Source of the DNA: Tetrapyrgos nigripes
Taxonomy: Eukaryota > Basidiomycota > Agaricomycetes > Agaricales > Campanellaceae
Length of the DNA stretch: 64,000 nucleotides
Assembly (NCBI GenBank): GCA_013368315.1
Contig: JAACJM010000199.1
Coordinates: 62,001-126,000 of the forward strand
Reading direction: 5' to 3'
Shown: positions 23,916-35,477 of the stretch, piece by piece
Layout: every line of letters begins with the position of its first letter
Numbering within the stretch: the first letter of the stretch is position 1
Position numbers and translations under genes: made by a program
The notes under the pieces: model-generated
The model's input: the letters and a program-made list of their open reading frames with translations, nothing else
What the model was told of the DNA's origin: nothing
The model's database searches: none

Positions 23916-25897
23916 ATGGACGATACTTATGCATGGAAACCACCTGAATACGACATATCTCATACTCCGATGCTTCAGGACACCATTCACATTGAAAAGG
24001 ACCCAAAATACGAAGGCAATTTTATGAGACTGGCAAAATGGTAGGTGTTTTTGGGTATCGTTTAATGTCATCCTGTAGAGATGGTGCTTATATGCGCTTA
24101 TATTTTCCCTAGTTCTCACATCTGATCGGAAGTTGACAATTTTGATTGGCTATAGGTGCCCGGACGGTTCCATGTTTCTCGGACAATGCGAAAACAGCTC
24201 GTTCGCATTGATGACTTCGTATGTCAAGCTCTCCTCCTACCTCCTGCTTCCTTTGACTTAATATCTCCATGCCCATACCAAGGCAAAAGCTCTACAGCCC
24301 TATCTCAGGTCTGTTATATTTGTATCATCAACAACCACTGACGCTCAAATACGCATACTTAACCTAGATTCTCCCCCTCCGACCCGCATATATCCACAAC
24401 CTGCTCCAATAATCGACTTTATCTGGTATCCAACCGCAACTCCGAGAGATTCATCCTCTTTCTGCTTCGTTTCATCTGTACGAGAGTGTCCTGTAAAGCT
24501 ATTGGACGCGTCAGACGGTAGAGTACGTGAATTCATCTGTGCTGTGCATGCCGCCGCTCCCGCTTTCGCTTTCGTTGGAAACTCACATATCAAACTATCA
24601 CTTATCACTATCTGCCTATTTTTTGATATAATAAGCTTCGGGCATCATATCCCATTATAGACCACCGGGAGCGATTTATTGCTCCTCATAGTCTTGCGTT
24701 CAATTTGACTGGGCAGAGGTGAGTTCGCGATTGCTTGCACTGACAAAGGCACAGTGACATAGTAAGTGCCTATGATACGTGTAGGTTGTACTGCGGTTTC
24801 GAAGATGCAATAGAGGTCTTCAATGTCGGCCAGCCAGGAGAAGGAACTAGACTCGCCACTACTCCGAGTAAGAAAAGTAAGGATGGTCTAAAAGGTATGT
24901 GCTATGACATTACGACCTTCTTCCAAAACTGCATCATTACTAACTAATCCATGATAGGAATCATCTCTTCCCTCGCCTTCTCTCCTTCTTACGAATCAGA
25001 ATTATTTGCTGCCGGTTCGCTTACACCAACAAACGGCAACATCGCTCTATTCAACGAATCTCAAGGCACAACTCCTCTCATGTATGTGGAGGGAGGACCA
25101 GAGATAGCATCTGGAGTCATTCAGGTGATTGCGTACTTTTGTCGTGCAAAGTTACGGTGACTCGAGTCTGGCTTACCCGATGTTTTCATTGTTTATTCCA
25201 GCTTCAATTCAACCCTGTGCAACCACACATGCTCTATGCTTCATTTCGACGTAGAAACGAGATTTATAGTTGGGATCTACGCTCAACTACAGCGATTCCA
25301 GTACAGATATTCGATCCTGAGCTTCCTGCTGTCGCCCCGGTAGCGGACACGGAGCAGGGTCCAACAGAAACGCCACCCGTTCCAAGCGACGAGGAAGCAA
25401 AGAGTCAGGCAAAAATTTTAACCCATCAGAAAAGAAGATTCGATGTCGATATCAGTGGAAAGTGGCTAGGTATTGGAAACCAGGTAAATTTGTACTCGAT
25501 CTTTCATAGTCGTTTTTTGAAATGTTCCTCTTGGCAGGAAGGAGTTATCTCCATCTTTGACACCTCTGCATCTGATGGCTCTTATTCTTATGACGAATCA
25601 TCAGAATCACATTCGATGTCAACAAGTCACATCCCGCCTGCACTGAAATGGGTAGCAGCCAAAGATTCCATAGGTTCTGTATCTTTTAACCCTTTATCCC
25701 CACTTCTTCTCGCTGTGGCTGGCTCGAGGCATTTCGATAATATGGTCATCCAGTCGGGATCGTCTGACTCGGACGAGACTGATGATACTGAAGACGAGGA
25801 TGGAGATGGAGGAGGTAGCAGGTATAGGTATAGATATCGGGCTGAAAAACGACAACCGATGGTTAGAGATTCGTCTGTGAAGCTGTGGAAGTTTTGA
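23916..25897 (+). CDS. WRAP53/TCAB1-like WD40 protein
   Basis: The ATG at 23916 begins MDDTYAWKPPEYD. Exons then give FMRLAKWCPDGSMFL (first WD blade), IIDFIWYPTATPRDSSSF..CPVKLLDASDGR, FIAPHSLAFNLTGQ, LYCGFEDAIEVFNVGQPGEG, IISSLAFSPSYESELFAAGS, LQFNPVQPHMLYASFRR, the long exon from 25201 with EIYSWDLR, FDVDISGKWLGIGNQ, EGVISIFDT and a last blade ending SSVKLWKF. The order and the W-Y-P and C-G-F motifs match telomerase Cajal body protein 1 (WRAP53), which binds CAB-box scaRNAs and the telomerase RNA; the budding-yeast relative is Swt21. An acidic Asp/Glu tract and a short (RY)n repeat sit inside the last blade. The tail of this gene is duplicated at 44877-45065. Confidence 0.75.
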
Positions 25898-26291
25898 CGA
25901 ATCGAGGTTTTTTTGATACTTACTGCGGAGTAACGTTTCCAATTTTCAGCGGTAAACCGTTCATTTTTTAAATACAGATGTCTAGCTATCACAACAAAGA
26001 TTCGAAAGCAAGTACAATACTACGAAAGCAAGTCAAAGGAAAAGGAAAATACAGCACAGGTAACGACAATACGAACTACTCAGAGTGAAAGCAAAAGGAA
26101 AACAAAAAACAGGAAGCGTCATCATATAATTAGCCACAACCTTTGTATATGGCAAAACATTTCTCAATCCCATACACCTATTACCACGAATAGACTTTAA
26201 GTCTGTGTATGCGTGTATGAGCCTGAAAACTTGTGTCAGGAGATTCCTGGGAGCTGAACTTGAAGGTTATCTTACAGCTACCCGCACTATT

Positions 26292-27133
26292 CTATCGGCC
26301 ACCATTCGGCCAGATGGCGCGATCGCGAAATTCGATATAGGCTTGACCATTGTGACGAGCAGAACTCGAAGTACTATGGATCGCAACACTATGGGCCAAC
26401 CCAACCTCTTGAGAAGTCTGTCGAGTATTGCTTTGGTTGTATAATGAATTCTGGAAGCTACAAGTCGCGTCGCTCCTTTTCTTGCGACCGTCACGTTCGA
26501 TAGTGCTCTGTAAAGTACGTATGAGATGAGGATGTGGAAGGGAAAAATGGAGAGCGCGTCCTAATTAAGCAAAAGGGATGGTACGGACAGGAAAAAGACC
26601 ACTTACTGTGATAGAAGCGATCAGAGCTTGAATATCGTCATAACAATGAATTATTTTAAGGATCATTTTGACGCGGTGGTGTGCGTAAGTATGCATTGTC
26701 GACCAACGGAACATATGACGACCTGCTTCTTCTCTCATCAGGGAAAGAGTATCTTCAATTCTGCAAAGCATACAAAAGGCCAGAACAGAAAATATTAGTG
26801 TTTCTGAGCAGATAGCCAAGATAAAGTCCACTCGCACCCCCAGAGGTCCAATTCGTGACTCCCCCATACGAATGCAGGTATTTCTTCGTCCCGAAAACGT
26901 CCCAATGCATCTTGAGCTTTCTTGAAAGATGCTTCCAAACCTTCGAGCGTCAGGCAAGGATAGCGACAGCCCAGAAGGATTAATGCTGGAAACAGAATTG
27001 CAACCACTAAGCTGATGGCTCGAGAAAGAGCGAAAGTGGGACCGTATGTGTCGAATTGGGAGGTCATTGCAGAGATATCGACGGGCAAGGTGTTGCCAAG
27101 TTTGGGTGAGTGTGGAGGTGACATGTAAAGCAA
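26292..27133 (-). CDS. Hypothetical protein with one membrane helix
   Basis: Exons 26838-27133, 26607-26760 and 26292-26507 (minus strand) join in frame to about 220 residues. The protein starts MLYMSPPHSPKLG, has one strong hydrophobic helix (ISLVVAILFPALILLGC) near residue 45 and then a helical region (GLEASFKKAQDALGRF, MREEAGRHMFRW). It ends at a TAG at 26292-26294. No known domain was recognised. It is convergent with the TCAB1-like gene and was duplicated with that gene's tail: a copy lies at 45297-46226. In this copy an insertion of about 30 bases introduces the stop; without it the frame would continue into ITFKFSSQ. Confidence 0.5.
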
Positions 27134-27214
27134 GGGGAAGGGACTTGTTTGGCCTTGTTACGTAGTTTCCCTTCAGGGAAGGAGGGATCAGCTGCTTCAC
27201 GAACTTTTCACGAA

Positions 27215-27300
27215 TCTGATAAACACACCGAAAAGGGACAAATTTCCGCTCGACGGATACATGACCGGGAGTAATAGGTAGATCGGTACAGATCGATTAT
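27215..27300 (-). repeat. Fragment shared with the tyrosine-recombinase locus at 43 kb
   Basis: On the minus strand this stretch contains TGTACCGATCTACC, a CCGGTC and then ATCCGTCGAGCGGAAATTTG with TCCCTTTTCGG, which also occur at 43,270-43,300 and 43,893-43,925. In the 43-kb copy a 593-bp foldback element separates the two halves; here they are 18 bases apart. Confidence 0.55.
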
Positions 27301-27414
27301 ATAATATTATATTAGTTGATGGTACCTGGCACGTGATCTGCGGCACCCGGAGGAAATCCGGCCATGACATCACTGTAGAGCTGTCACAATTTTGATAGTC
27401 CCCCCCAACATGCC

Positions 27415-27480
27415 CGCCCGTGCCCTCCGCCCTCCGCCCCGCCCTCCGCCCCGCCCTCCGCCCTCCGCCACCGCCACCAG
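27415..27480. repeat. GC-rich CCCTCCGCC tandem tract
   Basis: Repeats of CCCTCCGCC/CCCCGCC occupy this stretch. Low complexity; no coding evidence. Confidence 0.6.
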
Positions 27481-27629
27481 ACACCCTTCACACGCCCTGC
27501 TTCGTGCCCTCTGGCATTTGCTATTTGCTTTGGTGAGCTTTGGCTGCCATATGCTGACTAATTGCTGACACCTAAAGTAATGACTCAATCCATGAATGTA
27601 GAACGTAAGAAGAATATGCAAGTATGGGA

Positions 27630-27900
27630 TAGAGGTGGACACGCAAGCATGGAGGCAGACACGCAAGCACGGAACAGATACAGACACACAAGGACAAGGC
27701 ACAAGGCACGGAACAGACACGCAAGCACGGAACAGACATGCAAGCATGGAACAGACACAGACACGCAAGCAAGGAACCGGAACATGGGATGGAGGCAGAC
27801 ACACGGCAAGCAAGAGAGCAAAAGAGTAGTGGACACGCAAGCAGATACAGATACGGCAGATATGGCAGAGATACGCGCAAGCATGGGGCAAGAGAGTAGT
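27630..27900. repeat. Minisatellite of CACGCAAGCACGGAACAGA type
   Basis: Imperfect tandem copies of an approximately 20-base unit (acgcaagcacggaacagac and variants) fill the stretch. ORFs of up to 185 codons on both strands here are by-products of the repeat. Confidence 0.7.
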
Positions 27901-27971
27901 GTACGTACAAAGTATTTTAGACATGCTTGGTATAAAAACACTTGGAAATTTTCAGACTGTCCACCATTAGC

Positions 27972-29797
27972 ATGCAGTTGAGAAGCCAAACCAGCACTCC
28001 AAAACCAAAACCAAAGCCAAAACCAAAACCAAAACCAAAAAAGAAATCTACAACAGTTCCAACCACTTACAAAAACAAGGACTCTGCACCTCCCTCCCTA
28101 GGAATCCTTACTACACAAATTCGAAATTTAACCTACACAGATCACACATTTTACCATTATGATCATTCCAGTCAAACTGTTCGGAAATGGTATTAGTATG
28201 TTCTTCTTCAATTGCCCATTTGACATCACTTTGACTTTTGCACAGCCCACATCGGACCATTTCCGGAAGTTCAGAGCCTGTCCCAGTCCCTTTGAACGAG
28301 CTCCAGCAATTTAGGGCTCAACATCACTTTAAATATCCCAGTTGTGCCTGTGCATCTGAGCGCAAATCAAAGGGATCATATACAGAAGCAGGACTGAAAT
28401 TTGGTCAAACTGGAGGTAACATGGAGGAAAAATGGTACTTTCATTGCCGCCTTTTCCGCTGTGGCTTTTGGCGTAAGTGTTTTCATTTCGCTTACTGTTC
28501 TTACTGACCTTGATATTATCGGTCTTTTCTGACCAGTTGTAGACATAGCAACCAGGCTCAGAGAATGGAACGTTGAAACGTGTTCTTATGAACATAAGTT
28601 GTTTCCTTACTGCTTTTATTTTTATCTTTTTTCAAACATATAAATACAGCCAGACAGTCGAGGGGAGCAGAAATTGGCATGGGTTCATCCCCGCTCACCT
28701 CTTCCACTGTCTCAGACCCTGGTCCTCCTGGTCCCCCCCCAGGCGCTTCACTGGCTCCTGGACCTTCTAAAGCAGAATCAAGTCTTCCTCCTTCTATTCC
28801 TTCCATCTCTCACCGTTGCACTTCTCTTGACATTGACTATGATGCGGCACTCCTGTATCCTGAGACTGAGGTCGCCTCTCCTCATCAGGCCTCTCTTCCT
28901 CTTGAGACCACCCCTCCTCTTCCCCCACCCAGTCAACCCAGAAGGATGCAGGCAACATCTTCTCCTCCACCCCCACCTTCTGAGGAAACAAGCTTCCGAA
29001 ATATGTACTCTTCACGAATGCAGGATTTCTACACAGGTAAGTGGAAAGATTTTTCATTTATTTTCACTGAATTGAAGATGTCGAGTAGGCCTTGCCTCCC
29101 AGATTGAAAGTGCTTATCAACAATTGCAAGAACAGCAAGAGTTTTTTTCCAGATCAAGTCCTTCTAGATCTTCTTCTTTCGTCCAGGTGAGTAAATCATT
29201 CTGCCAGAAATCTTACCTCTGTCTCTAATTTATCTCTCAAAGAGACTTCAGGGACTTTCACGTATTGAAGAGGAGGAGAATGAGAGTGGAGAAGGGAGTG
29301 GAGAAGTGGGCGACTCAAGCCAAGGCACAGGCGACTCAATCCAAGAAGTTCAAGAAGTTGGGAATCTTCTCAGTTTGGACTATCACAATGTGGCTGTCAG
29401 TCGTGGTGGTGGACATGCACCTCATTCTATGCTTCGACCTTCAGTTATTTTAACCAAACGCCCCCACTCCCCCCACTCCCCATTGGATGAACCGAGCCCT
29501 TCTAAGAAGTTGAGCAAAAAGGGTAAAGGTGTGTATAGTATCCTTAATTTGGTTATCGAGTCTTACTGATGTGTTTCTTTTCTAGAAAAGGATATTGGAC
29601 ATTCTAGGGCTAGGGTTCAAGCAAGAGAAGACCATGCTCTAAATCTTTACAGACGCCTCCAGGGTGGTGGAGGTCTCAGCACAAAGCAGTTGTCTGGAGT
29701 TGTTCAACGCTGTGTTAGGTGTGAACAGTCCTTCCTCTACTGTCATTTCCTTGAACATACCCAGAATTGTGATCCTGTGGATCTTACTTCTGATTGA
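27972..29797 (+). CDS. Hypothetical protein with possible GRF-like zinc finger and C-terminal Cys/His cluster
   Basis: The ATG at 27972 gives MQLRSQTSTP followed by a (KP)n stretch. The first exon ends near 28,190 and its split codon joins to CPHRTISGSS (from 28,246). The second exon ends in YPSCACASE..YTEAGLKFGQTGGN..WYFHCRLFRCGFW, where C-x-C, an EAG core, YFHC and a final C-G-F-W resemble a GRF-type zinc finger (tentative). Later exons are Pro/Ser-rich, contain a SAYQQLQEQQEFF helix, an acidic Gly/Glu tract and a basic SPSKKLSKKGKG motif. The last exon has C-V-R-C..C-H..H-T-Q-N-C and ends VDLTSD at a TGA (29795-29797). It may be a transposon-associated or chromatin protein; function is unknown. 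The splice around 28,590-28,660 lacks a strong donor. Confidence 0.45.
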
Positions 29798-29929
29798 GAG
29801 GCTCCTCTGTCACCCCATACCCCATACCCTCTCCCCTACTGTCCTTATTCCATCTCCTATCCATCCTATACCCTATACCCACTCCATTACTTTACTACAC
29901 TCCCTCTACAATCTTTGCATTATACGCAT

Positions 29930-30745
29930 TATTACATTCTACACTCTGCGCTCTACACTCTACTATATATACATATATACATTCTACTACACTCTGCGCA
30001 TTCTACACTCTGTGCTCTACGCTCTCTACTATATATACATATATACATTCTACTACACTCTGCGCATTCTACACTCTGCGCTCTACGCTCTCTACTACTA
30101 TATACATATATACATTCTACTACACTCTGCGCATTCTACACTCTGCCTCTGCGCTCTACGCTCTCTACTATCTCTACTATATATACATATATACACTCTG
30201 CGCATTCTACACTCTGTGCTCTACGCTCTCTACTATATATACATATATACATTCTACTACACTCTGCGCATTCTACACTCTGCGCTCTACACTCTCTACA
30301 CTCTCGCTCTCTACTATATATACATATATACATTCTACTACACTCTGTGCATTCTACACTCTGCAATCCTACCATTCTACGCTCTACATCATATACTCTG
30401 CCTCTACATATACTCTGCGATCCTACCACTCTACGCTCTACACTCTGCGATCCTTACCCTCTCTACACTCTACACTCTGCGATCCTTACCCTCTCTACAC
30501 TCTGCGATCCTTACCCTCTCTACGCTCTGTGATCATACCCATACCACTCCCTCTACACTCTACACTCTGTGATCCTTACCCTCTCTACACTCTGCTATCC
30601 TTACCCTCTCTACACTCTGCGATCCTTACCCTCTCTACGCTCTGTGATCATACCCATACCACTCCCTCTACACTCTCTCTACACTCTGTGATCCTTACCC
30701 TCTCTACGCTCTGCAATCCTACCACTCTACGCTCTCTACGCTCTA
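29930..30745. repeat. Minisatellite of CATTCTACACTCTGCGCTCTACG type
   Basis: Imperfect tandem copies about 60-75 bases long combine CTCTGCGCATTCTACAC, CTCTACGCTCT and an alternating TATATATACATATATACA core. The right half is simpler, with CTCTGCGATCCTTACCCTCTCTACA units. No stop codons occur in several frames, so ORFs of 200-320 codons here are not evidence of genes. Confidence 0.85.
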
Positions 30746-31229
30746 AATTTTGGTGCTGAGCAGAATGTTTGTACATGTTGACCAAAACCCTCCACTACTG
30801 TAAATCCGAGGGCTGTTGCACTCCCAAGCAATTGGTCTGGAGTAAATGAAGATAATGACACAAAAAAGTATGTCTGTGCAAAAATATTGGTCAATAGTTT
30901 GTTTGAAAAACGAGGTTAAATCCAAAAAGTGATTTCGAGACCGAGATTGAAACGCGCCAAACGTGTTATGTAAGCAGCATTTATCCTTGTGACCTCAGGT
31001 CATGTCCTGTAAGATCATGCCGACAACTGTTCGTTGATTGCTTTCAACGAACATTGTGGTTCGAGTCCAGTAGCGAGAGGTTGGGGTATTTATAGGGGCA
31101 GGCTGACAAAGTCTGACCTCTACTACTCCCAACTCTCTCGCTATGTGCTGCAGATCGCGGCTGGGCTGATGATGAGTCTTCCACCCTGACCATTCAGTTT
31201 CCCTATTCCTCATCGTTTTCTCTACACCT
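30746..31229. other. No supported gene
   Basis: No coding frame was found. A GGTTCGAGTCC at 31061-31071 looks like a Pol III B box, but no tRNA fold is possible around it. Confidence 0.3.
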
Positions 31230-31738
31230 TCACCGTCATCATCATCAATTTTTTGTGTTGTGCCAAGCATCGCGGGAGGCACAGCCGGTGGCTTGGATGC
31301 AAGCTGTCGAAGTCCTCGTCAACACATCAACGCGTCAACACCCATCCCTACATCTTCACGAACAACGCCGTTTGCAATGCATCCATACAACGCAAATGAA
31401 TGCCTCATCACCAACACAAGTAGAGGAGATTTTGAACTCCTTTGGTGAGATTTACATGCTTATTACAAGAACATGCTAACTAATTTCTTTCTGTACTCCT
31501 TCCTGTCCACAGCTACATGTCAGCCATACCCGCACGCCATAAGCAATTCCCAATGCCAATACCAACCTCTTCCCAAGAGTCCATGCCAGCCAGACCCGCC
31601 GCACACCGTATGCAACTCCCAATGCCAGCGCCGACATCTTCCGAAGAGCCCGTGCACTCGGTCAGAGTCACTGACCGACGCAGCCGACGCAACTTGGACG
31701 CTGATCTAGCTATGACCAACGATGTCATAGTCAGCTGA
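31230..31738 (+). CDS. Possible two-exon hypothetical (Pro/Ser-rich, partial)
   Basis: A frame open from about 31,170 passes through LFLIVFSTPSPSSSS and VPSIAGGTAGG to a GTGAGA donor near 31,443. The acceptor before 31,511 joins it in frame to YMSAIPARHKQFPMPIPTSS and a near repeat of that segment, ending at TGA 31736-31738. No ATG exists in the first exon, so either an upstream exon is missing or this is not a gene. Related short repeats (CCATACCCGCACGCCATA) continue to about 31,800. Confidence 0.25.
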
Positions 31739-32718
31739 AGATCGCCTCAATGACACGTCCCCAATGCAGCCATACCCGCACGCCATACCACCACACCATA
31801 CGCAACTCGACGAGTACTCGAACGACTACCACAACGCTGAAACCACACCATCATAATCCCAACCTGCATCCAAATGAAGCCAGCATCCAGTGATGATAGA
31901 GAGATAGATCTTGGTCTCTCTAGGATTGCCTATTTCATTGGAGTTCTCGTCAGACTTGCTCGGGTTCTCAGGTGAGTTTGTGTTTACTTCTACGCCGATT
32001 CATTGTTATTCTACTTGCTGATACACACGTTCTACAGGCCTCACCTATCAGCATTCAAGGCATCCCTCCCTAATCACCAGCTTCTATCCTATATCCTCAT
32101 TCCCGCCGTCCTCAAATCTGAGCTTTGCACACCGACTTTTTCCAACTATATGTCATGTGACACAGCGTTGAAGGCCAATTCCACGCAAACCATCCATCCC
32201 TTTCCACTGCCGCTATTTCTCTACATGAAGACCCGTCCTCCGTCCCCTTTATCTGTTCTTCCTCTCTCCATGACTGCTAATCCGCTACATCGACGCCATA
32301 CCAGATGATGGACTCACGTCGTCTTCAGTTTGCCTTCCACCTCGACAAAGACACCCTTGCCACTCACTTCGCCTTCAACATCTCCTTCCCGATCCCGATC
32401 CCGAACCTCATCGCTCGTCACAGTGATCGTCATGGTCATCGTCACCGTCCTCCCATCTAGGTGCATCCTGGGTACACGAGATATTGATTCTAGAGTCGGT
32501 ACATATTGGAAAAGTTATAAAAGCCTCTCTGCGAGACGAGCCTTCCCTCAGTTCTTCGTTCTAGTTAGTCCTTCTTCCTCTTCCTTCTGAGCCGCTTGCG
32601 CTAATCTATTCGTTCCAGTTTTCCAGCTCTACGTTCATCGTCTACCTAATCAGCCTTTCGTTTTTATCCTTCGTTCCATTTGTGCCTATTCTATTCCACT
32701 ACAACCATCTCATCTCAC
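31739..32718. other. No supported gene
   Basis: Only short ORFs of biased composition were seen. The last part is the 5' flank of the peroxygenase-like gene. Confidence 0.3.
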
Positions 32719-33366
32719 ATGTTTGGCCGTATCCGACTCCTTTTGTTGTTCCTCGTTTTTGAGGGTTTCGTGACCCTAGCTGCAGGCCATTGCACGGATC
32801 ACCATCAGAACTATGAGTATCAGCCTCCTAGAAAGGGGGATGCCCGCTCTCCGTGTCCGTTTTTGAATACGTGGGTCACATTCTTCTCCTCTCCTTTCTT
32901 CAACTAATATCTCTTATTTTGCAGCCTCGCGAACCACGGTTACCTTCCTCGAGATGGCAAAGGTATCGATATTCCAACGGTTTTGGATGTCTGTCAAAGT
33001 ACGTTGTCTTGCTTGTTGTCGTTATGGCTAGTTTGCTGAACGACATCTAATCCTGACAGAGGGCTTCAACATCGCACCTGATGTTCTTGGGACGTTTGGC
33101 AAATTGGGGTTGTTGACGTTGACTAATTTCACTTTCTTCTCTTTGGACCAGTTGAACCTGTGAGTCTCTTCTTCTGATTCTAATCCGTCAACTTGTCTTT
33201 CTAGCAAGTACTGATCCAATTTACTAGTCACGGCTGTATCGAAACCGACGCCTCGCTCTCTTGTGCAGATGCATTCTTCAATGCGCCCGACAATGCTAAT
33301 GGCAACCTCAACTTCAACGAAACAGTCTATCAAACTCTTGCCTCTTCCAACCCCGGAGTGGATTAG
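32719..33366 (+). pseudogene. 5' part of a heme-thiolate peroxidase (unspecific peroxygenase/chloroperoxidase)
   Basis: Exons 32719-32870, 32925-32998, 33060-33159 and 33228-33366 join in frame to 154 residues. A signal peptide (MFGRIRLLLLFLVFEGFVTL) is followed by RSPCPFLNT | LANHGYLPRDG, the proximal Cys-ligand block of peroxidase family 2. GCIETDASLS occupies the position of the acid-base E-x-D motif, and FNETVYQTLASSNPG follows. A TAG then ends the frame at 33364-33366, whereas family members usually run to roughly 230-260 residues, so the C-terminal third is missing. These enzymes are secreted and oxygenate or halogenate organic substrates with H2O2. The truncated protein would lack part of the heme pocket. 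The next ORF starts 10 bases downstream and is unrelated. Confidence 0.65.
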
Positions 33367-33375
33367 CTTCATGGC

Positions 33376-34017
33376 ATGAACAAGTCTGGCCGTCGTAACC
33401 GCTCCTATTCTCGTCACCGTGGCCGCCGTTCTTATTCTCGTCACCGTGGCCGCCGTTCTTATTCTCGTCACCGTGGCCGCCGTTCTTATTCTCGTTCCCG
33501 TTCCCGTTCCCATTCCCGCTCCCGCTCCCATTCCCGTTCCCGTTCCCGCTCGCGCTCCTACTCTCCACGTTCTTCCAGTCGAAGAAAGAGGACCCGATAC
33601 AGCTCTCCAACTCCTTTTCATTCATCTCGACGCCGTCATCGCTATTCCAGACCCACTAGACGTTCACGATCTCCCCGGAATGTCCAACATCGTTCTCCTT
33701 CTCCTTGGCCGTCATACTCTCCTGTCATTACAACAACAGCTCCGCCACCAGATCCAATACTAATACCAGATACACCGGCTATACAGCCCGTGTCTACACC
33801 TGATCTGCCACTTCATCAAGTGCCGCATGCTTCTACACCTCCAGTCGTAATATCTTCCTCTCGCGTTGGATTACACACTCTCGCTGACCTTGCTATTGGA
33901 GAATTGGACCCTGGTGATGTCGTTACCGTAAGGCCTCGCCGTGACGGTGATTTTGATGTTGAGGTATCACCGTCAAAGTCTAAGTACTATTCTCATCGGG
34001 GCACAGACGATCTGTAG
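33376..34017 (+). CDS. SR-repeat ORF of unknown function
   Basis: This is a single uninterrupted ORF of 213 codons. The first 120 residues are Arg/Ser-rich, built partly from a 27-base tandem unit encoding RRSYSRHRG, then SRSRSHSRS-type dipeptides. The second half is Pro-rich and ends with a non-repetitive, balanced segment (VGLHTLADLAIGELDPGDVVTVRPRR). That tail suggests a real protein rather than repeat noise. SR domains act in RNA processing, but no RRM is present. The ATG lies only 10 bases after the stop of the truncated peroxygenase frame, so this may be a displaced 3' exon of another gene. Confidence 0.4.
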   Translation: MNKSGRRNRSYSRHRGRRSYSRHRGRRSYSRHRGRRSYSRSRSRSHSRSRSHSRSRSRSRSYSPRSSSRRKRTRYSSPTPFHSSRRRHRYSRPTRRSRSPRNVQHRSPSPWPSYSPVITTTAPPPDPILIPDTPAIQPVSTPDLPLHQVPHASTPPVVISSSRVGLHTLADLAIGELDPGDVVTVRPRRDGDFDVEVSPSKSKYYSHRGTDDL

Positions 34018-34087
34018 TACTTATCATCATTCGTAATAATTCGTACTAAAAAGATATATGTATGTATTGGTTTGACTACCAATAAAC

Positions 34088-35451
34088 CTATTCCTCAACT
34101 GGAACAACATGAAAACGTGAAACCCTGTCTCTACGGCGTATCTCTCCAAACATCATATCACTGAGTCCTGCCCACAATTCCTCACCCTCTGTAGAACGCC
34201 ATGTCGGCACATAGACGGAACGAATCTGATTGATACCAACACAATTCGATCTGATGTTGAACAGCCGGCAGCACAACTCGAGAAGCCGCAATCGGTCTGC
34301 CGCAGAGTTGATTGGAAGGGGGACTCGAAGGCGACCAAAAGACCCTTGAAGAATGCGCATGCCTCACTCGGCAGTCTGCCGAAACGACAGTAATTGTCGA
34401 TTCACCTGCATTACCAGCTGCTGCCTCGAAGGATCTGCTGGTATCCGTTCACCTCCCTTCAATGGTGCCTTGATTTTATCACCAATAGAAATGGGCCCTC
34501 GAGGAAACGCTGTGTCTGATATCACATAGTAACCTTCTGGCACTTGCTTGCGGAGACGCTCATATATGGGCCTTGCGGTATGTGCATCATGCCAGCTTCC
34601 TGGAGCGTTGAGAACAGCGTCGATGATAGTACCTGGACTAGGTTTCAGAATCTCAAGGAAAGGAATAGACCGACTTGCAACGTACCTTTCGGAGAGAATA
34701 CCAAAATGTTACTGACCCTGTGAGATGTTTTCCAACCATTATATGTCGCATTCTCAAACTCAGGGTCATCGGATACCTGTGCTGCCAATGAAAGCCCATC
34801 AATGCTTGCAAACGCTCCTTCGAGTAAAGAGTGCCTAGATAGAATGAGCTGCTCGTAATCCTGAAACTCCTGGATGTTTTCTGGAAGGGAGATGCGGGCC
34901 TCCCTCATGTTTCAGACAGTGGAGAGAAGGATGTCGAGCGCGAAATCAAGGTATCGTGTGAGGACTGAGGGAACGATGGCAAAGATTTGTTGTAGCTGGA
35001 CTTCTAGGATGGATGAGCCCAGGTAGTGTAGAGCTAGACCTAGGGCACCAGCTGCATCCAGAGAACGATGGCCAAGGCGTGGATTACCACGAACTGAGAC
35101 ATCTGTTCGCGGAATTGGTGTAGTATCCCATCTATCTGCAAAATGTCCTGGACCCTCCAAAATACACCGGAATGTGGCTACATCAAGTCCCATCGTTGTA
35201 ATAAATGCGCGGTCTTCCTGTCCTTGCCATAAACGGATCCATGGGGACTCGTGTCGGGGATTGGGCATGAGCTGAGGGCGCGTTAGATAGAGCCGAGTAG
35301 GATTTCTTCGTCTAATGCGGGCGGATTCGTGTTGGTAGACACCAAGGGCAACGGCAAGCAGAAGATAGACACGAAGTTGATATTCCTCCTCTTCAAACAA
35401 CTCCTCCTGCTCCTGCTGAGCGAGCGACAAAGCATCAAACGACATGGGCAT
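34088..35451 (-). pseudogene. Harbinger/PIF-type DDE transposase relic
   Basis: On the minus strand a frame starting MSFDALSLAQQEQ runs through GNPRLGHRSLDAAGALGLALHYLG, then meets TGA at 34912-34914 and continues NMREARISLPE. FASIDGLSL gives the first catalytic Asp. A likely intron lies near 34,645-34,695, then DAVLNAPGSWHDAHTARP and YYVISDTAFPRG (second Asp). QTAE*GMRILQGSFGRLR contains the catalytic Glu followed by a TGA (34364-34366) where HARBI1-like proteins have Trp. The two in-frame stops (consistent with CGA to TGA and TGG to TGA) make it a dead copy. The catalytic order D-D-E and the motif following the Glu place it in the DDE_Tnp_4/Harbinger group. Confidence 0.7.
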
Positions 35452-35477
35452 TTGACGCGCTAGTCACATGTGGGGAC

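Noticed and set aside
24345..24608. Minus-strand ORF of 87 codons
   Set aside because: It lies antisense to TCAB1-like exons whose plus-strand frame is clearly the coding one.
27370..27989. Several 100-185-codon Cys-rich ORFs
   Set aside because: By-products of the tandem repeats at 27,415-27,900.
29664..30759. Overlapping 200-320-codon ORFs rich in Tyr, Leu, His and Thr
   Set aside because: They follow the minisatellite period and overlap one another in several frames.
31000..31080. tRNA-like B box GGTTCGAGTCC
   Set aside because: The T-stem pairs poorly and no acceptor, D or anticodon stem could be formed around it.
33028..33621. Minus-strand Gly/Thr/Arg-rich ORF of 197 codons
   Set aside because: Shadow of the SR-repeat and peroxygenase exons on the plus strand.
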